DNA of 11,802 nucleotides from CAYTSW01 sp964440605 (GTDB lineage Bacteria > Planctomycetota > Phycisphaerae > Phycisphaerales > UBA1924): NCBI GenBank assembly GCA_964440605.1, contig CAYTSW010000084.1, positions 1-11,802 of the forward strand, read 5' to 3'. This document shows, piece after piece, positions 7,011-11,802 of the stretch. The notes below the pieces were generated by a model. The model made no database searches, was not told where the DNA came from, and worked only from the letters and a program-made list of their open reading frames with translations. The position numbers were made by a program, and so were the translations under genes. Every line of letters starts with the position of its first letter. The stretch's first letter is position 1.

Positions 7011-7784
7011 TCAGCGACGACGGCGGTTGAGCATCAGACCCGCCACCGCCAGCATCCCCGCCGCGCCGGGCGCCGGGATGAACGACACCTCGAGGACGGG
7101 CCGGAACGCTTCGTTGGGGTTCTCGCGCGAGTCGAAGCGCTTGGCCGTCGGCGCGTTCTCCTCGTCGCCGAGCAGCAGCCAGCCGAAGTTGTCCGACGTT
7201 CCGTCGACGAACGCCTGCACGTCCGCGACGAGCCCGGCTCCGCTCCAGGTGTAGAACCCGACGCCGCCGACCATCGCGCTGGCAGAAGGCATCGCGACGA
7301 AGTCACCGCCCGGCGTCTCCCACTGCGACGTGCCGAGGATCGCGTCCGTCCACGTCGCGTCGCCCGTCTGGGCGGGCGCACCCCCGCCCTCCTGACCCGG
7401 CGCGTCCGAACCCGCTTCGCCCCACGCCTGCGACGCGCGGTGCATCGTCACCGGGCGCGTCCCCGCGATCGTCCGCGACATGTGCAGCGTCAGCGACACG
7501 TCGGTGATCACCGCGCCGTCCGGGAGGCTCGAGAAGTCGAACTGGATCAGCCCGCGCCGCTTCCGGATGCTCGTGTCCGTCTGGATCGTGTTCCCCGCGA
7601 AGAAGTGATCGCCCGCACCGTTGCTCGCGATCCCGTCCTCGAACTCGTACAGCGTGTTGTCCTGCAACGCGTCCAGCGTCCGCACGATCGGCGGCTCACC
7701 CGCCAACACCACGCCCGTCATCGAAGCCGACGCCACCGATACAAGCGCGGCGACACCGTCTCTTCGCAGCCCGTTCGTCATCAT
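7011..7784 (-). CDS. Secreted DNRLRE-like domain protein with PEP-CTERM-like tail
   Basis: Exported protein of 257 residues. An N-terminal signal peptide (GLRRDGVAALVSVASASMTGVVLAG, to about residue 29) is followed by a beta-sandwich region resembling the DNRLRE/CBM96-type family: DNTLYE, GDHFFAGNT, RRGLIQFDFSSLPDGAVIT and VSLTLHMS early, then FGWLLLGDEENAPTAKRFDSRE and FRPVLEVSFIP at the end. The C-terminus PAPGAAGMLAVAGLMLNRRRR is a PEP-CTERM-like sorting signal: a Pro-containing motif, a hydrophobic segment and an Arg cluster; such tails are handled by exosortase-type systems. There is an ATG-ATG doublet; GGGAG (7793-7789) is 4 bases before the first and 7 before the second (7781), so either is possible. 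A start at 7910 would bury the signal peptide. Its function is unknown beyond surface location; polysaccharide binding is a family-level guess. Confidence 0.78.
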   Translation of the reverse strand: MMTNGLRRDGVAALVSVASASMTGVVLAGEPPIVRTLDALQDNTLYEFEDGIASNGAGDHFFAGNTIQTDTSIRKRRGLIQFDFSSLPDGAVITDVSLTLHMSRTIAGTRPVTMHRASQAWGEAGSDAPGQEGGGAPAQTGDATWTDAILGTSQWETPGGDFVAMPSASAMVGGVGFYTWSGAGLVADVQAFVDGTSDNFGWLLLGDEENAPTAKRFDSRENPNEAFRPVLEVSFIPAPGAAGMLAVAGLMLNRRRR

Positions 7785-7947
7785 GAGACTCCCATCTCTC
7801 CAAAGGGTTAAGCGTTCTCTGTGCAACGCCCGTCCCCAGCCCCGTGCACTCTCAGCATAACCGCGCCCGCGTGCGAAGCCGCATGAGCCTGCGGCCAAAC
7901 ACGACACCATCGGGATGTCCGATAGTCCCGCGGTCCATGCTCTTGGG
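7785..7947. other. Intergenic region between hydrolase and PEP-CTERM genes
   Basis: 163 bases without a supported gene. A short inverted repeat GCCGCA/TGCGGC with a 6-base loop lies at 7878-7895 and could be a weak terminator for the hydrolase gene, but no T tract follows on the - strand. No convincing promoter hexamers for the PEP-CTERM gene were found. Confidence 0.4.
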
Positions 7948-8763
7948 TCAATCCCGCGGCGGCGGACCGGCTCCCCGCAGCAACGGACCCTCGCCGCGCA
8001 GCCGCGTCCCCACGTCCGCCAGTATCCGAGGGTCGCGCGACACCAACAGGTGGCTCAACGTCCACCGCGGCGGCTCCACCCAGATCGGCGTGTGGCCCTC
8101 CGGCGCCGTGCGCGTCGCGCCCACCCACCAGTCGTTCAAGCGCGCGTAACACACCAGCTCGTACGACGCCGCGCTCAAGCCCGCGTCCAGCATGCTCAGG
8201 AAGTCCGACCCCGGCGTCATGTCGCGCGACGCCTGGTCCGGCGTTGCGATCCGCGTTAGCTTCGCCCCGCGGTGCGGCGTCGCCAGCGTGAACAGCCGCT
8301 TGACCGCCAGGCGCATCTCGCCGGGACGCTCCATCGCCGCCAGACGCGCCGCGAGCCCACCCATCGACACCGCGACGACGTCCACCTCTGCCGTTTCCCC
8401 CGGCGCACCCTCGCCGAAGTTCTCCCGCACCGCCCGCACCATGCGGCCCGCCGCGCACGCCATCGTCCCGCACCGCGTGTGCGACACGGGCAGCACCAGT
8501 TGCGGCGAGCTCGTCGTCCGCTCGATCGCCCGCGCGAGCTGCCACGCCAGCACCGGCCACGCACGCCATCCAGCCACGCACACCACCGGCCGCGTCAGCG
8601 TCCGCCTACTCGCGTGCAGCGCCTGGAAGTGCTCGCGGCCCTCCGCCATCGACATCGCAACGCCCGCCGCCGGCTCACGCCCCGATTCCACACTCACCTC
8701 GACATGTGCTTCGACGGTTTGCGGCGTCATCGATCGCCTCGTTCCTCTTCCGCAGCCGCGCAT
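7948..8763 (-). CDS. Alpha/beta hydrolase (lipase/esterase-like), cytoplasmic paralogue
   Basis: Protein of 271 residues with a lipase-like alpha/beta hydrolase fold. The nucleophile elbow is VVAVSMGGLAAR (Ser133; Ala replaces the first Gly of GxSxG). LFTLATPHRGAKL (158-169) is the strand and loop typical of triacylglycerol lipase/PGAP1-like enzymes. Probable Asp211 (LNDWWVG) and His238 (LSHLLVSRDP) complete the triad. There is no signal peptide or lipobox, unlike its upstream neighbour, which shares SYELVCYxRL, PGSDxLxxLDA and SRDPRILAD-type blocks, showing that the two arose by duplication. The ATG at 8763 is 10 bases after the neighbour's stop with GAGG 8 bases before it; an alternative start at 8730 also has GAGG, 6 bases upstream. 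Substrate unknown. Confidence 0.78.
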   Translation of the reverse strand: MRGCGRGTRRSMTPQTVEAHVEVSVESGREPAAGVAMSMAEGREHFQALHASRRTLTRPVVCVAGWRAWPVLAWQLARAIERTTSSPQLVLPVSHTRCGTMACAAGRMVRAVRENFGEGAPGETAEVDVVAVSMGGLAARLAAMERPGEMRLAVKRLFTLATPHRGAKLTRIATPDQASRDMTPGSDFLSMLDAGLSAASYELVCYARLNDWWVGATRTAPEGHTPIWVEPPRWTLSHLLVSRDPRILADVGTRLRGEGPLLRGAGPPPRD

Positions 8764-8773
8764 TTCACACGCC

Positions 8774-9604
8774 TCACTCCAGCACCTCCTCGGGCAGGGG
8801 CGTCGCCGGCTCGCGGGTGTAGGGCCGCTCCCCGCGCAGCCGCCGCGCGATGTCCGCCAGGATCCGCGGGTCGCTCTGCGCGTTCATATGAGCGAACTCC
8901 ATCCCCGGGGTCGGCAACCACCAGGGCGTCACACCCTCGGGCGACGCGTTGACCTCGCCCACAATGCCATCCCGGAGTCGCACGTAACACACCAACTCGT
9001 ATGACGCCTCCTCCAGATCCGCGTCCAGAAGCCGCAGCAGGTCCGACCCCGGCCGCATCGCGCGCACCTTCGCGTCGGGCGACCAGAACTCCGCCGCCGG
9101 CGTCCCGCGGTGCGGCGTGCCGATCGTGTACATCCGCCGGACCGTGAGCCCCGGGTGTCCGTCCACCGTCGCCGCGGCGTACCGCGCGATGAGCCCGCCC
9201 ATCGACACCCCGACCAGATCAACCTCCAACTCGTCGTGCCGCTGCCCGATCGCGGCATGCATCGACTCGACGTGCCCATGCACGCGACGGCGCGCCGTCT
9301 CAAAGTCCGGCGTGAAGAAGAACGCGATCGACGACACACGCTCCGGCGTCGTCGTCGTCTTCCGCAAGGTCGACGCCGCACGCGCCGCCCAGTTCCCCAT
9401 GTCGCCATAGCCCCCGAGCACGATCACGGGCCGCTCCAGAGGCCGCGAGTGCGCCTCCATCGCCGCCAACTCCTGAACCGCCCGCTGCTCGGAGAGCCGG
9501 AACGATGGATTCTGAAACGAGGCCGCCCGCGTGCCCGCGCAGCCCGTCAGCGCGCCGAGCACCAGCGAGATCCCCATGGCCATCGCTACAGCCCCTCGCC
9601 ACAC
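8774..9604 (-). CDS. Alpha/beta hydrolase lipoprotein (lipase/esterase-like)
   Basis: Protein of 276 residues predicted to be a lipid-anchored hydrolase. The N-terminus MWRGAVAMAMGISLVLGALTGC ends in a lipobox LTGC (Cys22). The enzyme core has VIVLGGYGDMGNW, the nucleophile elbow DLVGVSMGGLIARYAA (Ser134), MYTIGTPHRGTPAAEF, Asp212 in LRDGIVGE and His239 in EFAHMNAQSDP: a full Ser-Asp-His set in the order expected for the family. The GTG at 9604 is preferred because it gives the signal peptide an Arg; the ATG at 9583 has a better ribosome binding site (GAGG, spacer 10) but an uncharged start. It lies 13 bases after the end of the dockerin tail upstream and 10 bases before the second hydrolase, so the three are probably co-transcribed. 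Substrate unknown. Confidence 0.8.
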   Translation of the reverse strand: MWRGAVAMAMGISLVLGALTGCAGTRAASFQNPSFRLSEQRAVQELAAMEAHSRPLERPVIVLGGYGDMGNWAARAASTLRKTTTTPERVSSIAFFFTPDFETARRRVHGHVESMHAAIGQRHDELEVDLVGVSMGGLIARYAAATVDGHPGLTVRRMYTIGTPHRGTPAAEFWSPDAKVRAMRPGSDLLRLLDADLEEASYELVCYVRLRDGIVGEVNASPEGVTPWWLPTPGMEFAHMNAQSDPRILADIARRLRGERPYTREPATPLPEEVLE

Positions 9605-9617
9605 CCGCGGTCTCGCA

Positions 9618-9938
9618 TCACGTCTTGCACGCGTCAGCGTCGCTGCCGAACTGCGCGCCAAACACGCCGAAGTCCGCGCCGTCCACCACGCCGTTGCCGT
9701 CAAAGTCCGCCCGGTCGTCGTACTCGGCATCGCCAACGGTAGACCCGAAGGCCGCTCCGAAGATCCCGGAGTCCGCGCCGTCGACGACGAAGTCGCCGTT
9801 GAAGTCCGCGGAGCAAAGCGTCATCGGCGAAGTGGGCCGAACGAGGCGTGCCCGCAGAAACGCCGTGTAGCGTCCGCTGACACACGTCACCTCCAGCACC
9901 GGAGCGCCGGGCTCGAGCGCCAAAAGAGGTGCCGCCGA
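9618..9938 (-). pseudogene. Detached dockerin-like tail, continuing the interrupted gene
   Basis: In the same frame as the gene at 9939-10655 and directly after its TGA, 106 further codons continue the protein. They contain a linker (LALEPGAPVLEVTCVSGRYTA) and two EF-hand-like calcium loops, ADFNGDFVVDGADSGIF and ADFDGNGVVDGADFGVF, typical of type I dockerin-like modules on planctomycete secreted proteins. The neighbouring paralogue has linker and dockerin in one uninterrupted frame. There is no good start codon or signal peptide here, so this is not likely to be made on its own. It is best read as the 3' part of a gene broken by a nonsense codon or by a base error. Confidence 0.72.
9646..9811 (-). 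repeat. Duplicated dockerin-coding segment, copy 1
   Basis: About 166 bases that encode the two EF-hand loops and are very similar, without gaps, to 10854-11019. Differences are scattered single bases, as expected for an older gene duplication under protein-level constraint. Confidence 0.75.
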
Positions 9939-10655
9939 TCAAGAGTCCGTCTCCGTCGCCTCCTGACGCGTCGAGATGTCGATCTGCACCTCGTCGTCTC
10001 CCATGGGAATCCCGTTCATGGGCGTCCACGACGCCATCGGGCCCGGCAATAACTGCCGCTCGATGAATCCCCCGGTCGACGTGCGCATCAGGAACTCGAG
10101 ACCCGCGTTCGGACCGGGATAGACCGCGTCCTCCGCCTCCACCCGCCCACCGAAGGGCGGCGCGAACTCAGCGCCCTGCACGACCGAGTCGCTCGCCACC
10201 CGCCGCAGCTCCGCGACGGGCAGCACCAACGCGATCGGCACCTCGTATTGCCACACCGCGCCGCCCACCTCCTCGATCGTCACCCGCCACACGCCGTTGA
10301 TCTCGTCAAGCAGGTCCTGCTGCGTCGTGCGAAACGAGCCCGACGTGATCGCCCCCGACGGGTTGTTCTCGAACTCTCTCGAGAGGTTGTTGGGGCTGGC
10401 AAGCGTGACGAACGCATCGGTCCCGACGAACGGGTCGGCGCTGCCGGCCTGCTCCGTCACGTCGATGGTGGGGAAACAAAAGAACGGCGTCAACACGCCC
10501 TTCACATCGCCCCGAGAAAGAAACGACTCAATCGACATCTGATAGGCCACAGGCGACGCCCCACGCTCGCCCGCCTCAGCCGCGGCGACGAACGAAGCCG
10601 CTCCCGCCAAAGAGACAGCAGCCGTCCAACAACCGATTCGCAATCCGCGCATCAT
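9939..10655 (-). CDS. Secreted protein of unknown function, dockerin-tail family, stopped early
   Basis: 238 residues before a TGA at 9941-9939. A signal peptide is present: MMRGLRIGC, a hydrophobic stretch (WTAAVSLAGAASFVA) and a likely cut after AAEA. The mature part is not a family I can name. It is clearly paralogous to the gene upstream (10826 onward): both have FxNNPxG, a (D/N)G.(L/W)RV.IE block, YPG followed by LLPxxxxxWTP. The paralogue goes on into a dockerin; here the same frame does so only after the TGA, which aligns without gaps with a Trp of the paralogue (DASSW). The start at the first ATG of an ATG-ATG pair has GGAG 9 bases before it; starting at 10730 would bury the signal peptide. 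A perfect 14-bp hairpin lies 30 bases upstream. The product as written may be truncated and lack its surface-attachment tail. Confidence 0.72.
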   Translation of the reverse strand: MMRGLRIGCWTAAVSLAGAASFVAAAEAGERGASPVAYQMSIESFLSRGDVKGVLTPFFCFPTIDVTEQAGSADPFVGTDAFVTLASPNNLSREFENNPSGAITSGSFRTTQQDLLDEINGVWRVTIEEVGGAVWQYEVPIALVLPVAELRRVASDSVVQGAEFAPPFGGRVEAEDAVYPGPNAGLEFLMRTSTGGFIERQLLPGPMASWTPMNGIPMGDDEVQIDISTRQEATETDS

Positions 10656-10825
10656 CTTCTCGCTCTCCGGGAAGGCGGCACCCGGCCGCTCGCCAGCGTA
10701 CGACGCTGGCGAGCGGTGGAAGCCGCACATCTGTCACCAAGAGAACAGCATGCGGTGCGCGACGACGCAACACCCCACACAATCACCGGGCTCGTCGCCA
10801 AGTTCACCCGATCCCTCGCACGATC
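10656..10825. other. Intergenic region between the two dockerin-tail genes
   Basis: 170 bases without a gene. It holds the perfect hairpin at 10686-10716 and otherwise nothing that I can assign; no T tract for a terminator and no convincing promoter hexamers were seen. Confidence 0.5.
10686..10716. other. Perfect 14-bp inverted repeat (stem-loop)
   Basis: CCGCTCGCCAGCGT (10686-10699) and its exact reverse complement (10703-10716) around a 3-base centre. On the - strand it ends 30 bases before the start codon at 10655 and is not followed by a T tract, so it is not a classical terminator. It may be a leader structure, an mRNA stabiliser, or a processing site between the paralogues. Confidence 0.75.
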
Positions 10826-11802
10826 TCACGGCGCGCACTCGGCCGCGCCGTTTCCGAACTGTGCGCCAAACGCGCCAAAGTCGGCGCCGTCAATGACGCC
10901 GTCATCGTTGAAGTCCGCCCGCTCGTCGTACTCCGCATCGCCGGCCGATGAGCCGAAGGCGGCGCCGAAGACGCCGAAGTCCGATCCGTCGACGACGAAG
11001 TCGCCGTTGAAGTCGGCGGGGCAGAACCCGGGCAGCGGCGGAAGGAGATCTGCGAATGGCGTGGCAGCCCGGTACTCCACGGTGGTGGCGGTGACGGTCA
11101 GTGGCGGCGACCCCTCGCAGTCGGGCACAATATCTATGATCGTCCAAGACGAAGCGTCGATGGATTCACCCGTCGTGCGAAGACTCGCGCGATAAAAACT
11201 CTCGTTCGCCTCACCTTCTACAACTGGAGTCCATGTAGAAGACGACGGGGGCAGGAGGTCATCGGAAACAAACAGGAAGCCGGGCGTCAATAGCCTGCCC
11301 AGCACGTTTGAGGCCGAGCCGGGGTAGCTCACGTTGCCACCATTTACAAAGTAATTGAACGAGTCACCGATCCGGGCCCCGTCGACAAGGTCCGGCGATG
11401 TGATGCTGGGCAACTGTGCGAAAGGAAAATCGAAGGATGCGATGATGCTGTAGGCGTACACGCCCCCGTCCGGGTCCTCGATTTCGACACGCAGCGTTCC
11501 ATCCCACATATCACGCGCCTGTGCGGCTGACGCGAACGGGCTCGTGAATGGCCCAGAGGGTCCGGTCGGATTATTGAAGAAACGAAGCTGCCGCCCGCTC
11601 GCAGAAAATATCCGCACAACCGCGTCCGTTGGAATGAGGCTGCTCGATGAGGAGCCGGCGGGCAGGACCTCTTCAAGGAAGTTAATATCAGCTCGCGCCG
11701 CGTACGGCTGACTGATCCCGAGCGTGGTCGTGATCGAAGCCTCGAGCCCGATCTCAAACCCGACCGTCTCCGTGCCCCCCTCGGGGAGGCAGGGGTTGAC
11801 GG
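10826..11802 (-). CDS. Secreted dockerin-tail protein of unknown function, 5' end outside the window
   Basis: The frame stays open to the right edge, so the start and any signal peptide lie beyond it; 324 residues are visible. No family I can name covers the main part, which is beta-rich (for example VGFEIGLEASITTTLG, GTLRVEIEDPDGGVYAYSI, SFNYFVNGGNVSYPGSAS). The C-terminus carries two dockerin-like calcium loops, ADFNGDFVVDGSDFGVF and ADFNDDGVIDGADFGAF, each with the D-x-N-x-D spacing. Such tails in planctomycetes are thought to mediate attachment or assembly of exported proteins. It is the upstream, intact paralogue of the interrupted gene at 9939-10655. The GTG at 11617 is only an internal in-frame GTG: upstream codons align with the paralogue. 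Composition is visibly less GC-rich than the rest of the window in the 11050-11700 part. Confidence 0.75.
   Translation of the reverse strand, partial: VNPCLPEGGTETVGFEIGLEASITTTLGISQPYAARADINFLEEVLPAGSSSSSLIPTDAVVRIFSASGRQLRFFNNPTGPSGPFTSPFASAAQARDMWDGTLRVEIEDPDGGVYAYSIIASFDFPFAQLPSITSPDLVDGARIGDSFNYFVNGGNVSYPGSASNVLGRLLTPGFLFVSDDLLPPSSSTWTPVVEGEANESFYRASLRTTGESIDASSWTIIDIVPDCEGSPPLTVTATTVEYRAATPFADLLPPLPGFCPADFNGDFVVDGSDFGVFGAAFGSSAGDAEYDERADFNDDGVIDGADFGAFGAQFGNGAAECAP
10854..11019 (-). repeat. Duplicated dockerin-coding segment, copy 2
   Basis: Partner of the segment at 9646-9811, encoding the same two EF-hand loops in the intact paralogue. Direct orientation, about 1.2 kb apart, so it could support recombination that deletes or fuses the genes between. 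Confidence 0.75.

Noticed and set aside
5841..7811. A long + strand open frame running through the N gap
   Set aside because: It is antisense to the pseudouridine synthase and the PEP-CTERM gene, has low-complexity composition, and is only open across the gap because N cannot encode a stop.
7785..7910. Start of the PEP-CTERM gene at 7910
   Set aside because: It would place 42 residues without a recognisable domain in front of a good signal peptide and ignore the GGGAG just before the ATG pair.
9939..9941. TGA read as tryptophan or selenocysteine
   Set aside because: TGA ends most genes in this window, so it is a normal stop; no selenocysteine-type insertion element was seen after it and the position is Trp in the paralogue.
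9618..10655. A frameshift as the cause of the broken dockerin-tail gene
   Set aside because: Both halves are in the same frame and align with the paralogue without gaps across the break; only a stop codon separates them.

Overview
The window looks like a high-GC bacterial chromosome fragment, most probably from a planctomycete of the Phycisphaerae type. The grounds are the mix of a PEP-CTERM-like surface-sorting tail, type I dockerin-like double EF-hand tails on secreted proteins, and a divergent type II secretion / type IV pilus-like cluster. A run of exactly 100 N marks a scaffold join, so this is a draft or metagenome assembly. The taxonomic call is inference; no rRNA or marker gene is present.

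Left half, + strand (1-6100): seven tightly packed genes of a type II secretion / type IV pilus-like machine. The first four encode pseudopilin-like proteins in the order GspH-like, GspI-like, GspJ-like and GspK/PilX-like, each overlapping the next by a few bases. The GspJ-like protein is extraordinary: behind the prepilin N-terminus it carries a beta-rich domain and then what looks like a complete choice-of-anchor A domain. After 60 bases come three inner-membrane platform genes: a GspL/PilM-PilN-like fusion, a GspM/PilO-like protein and a GspB/GspC/PilP-like protein, again with ATGA overlaps. The secretin, ATPase and major pseudopilin are not in the window.

Centre (6084-7010, - strand): a RluA-family pseudouridine synthase converges on the secretion operon and overlaps its last gene by 17 bases. 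Just upstream of it lie a 13-bp stem-loop with a T-rich tail and then the N gap. The gap is flanked on both sides by the same 26 bases, which are one and a half copies of a 17-base tandem unit.

Right half (7011-11802, all - strand): reading in the direction of transcription, two paralogous secreted dockerin-tail proteins (the first running off the window, the second interrupted by an in-frame TGA), then two paralogous alpha/beta hydrolases (one lipoprotein, one without a signal peptide), then a PEP-CTERM protein with a DNRLRE-like domain. Two adjacent tandem duplications therefore sit next to each other. In the second dockerin-tail gene the TGA aligns without gaps with a tryptophan of its neighbour, which points to a single-base nonsense change or a sequencing error.
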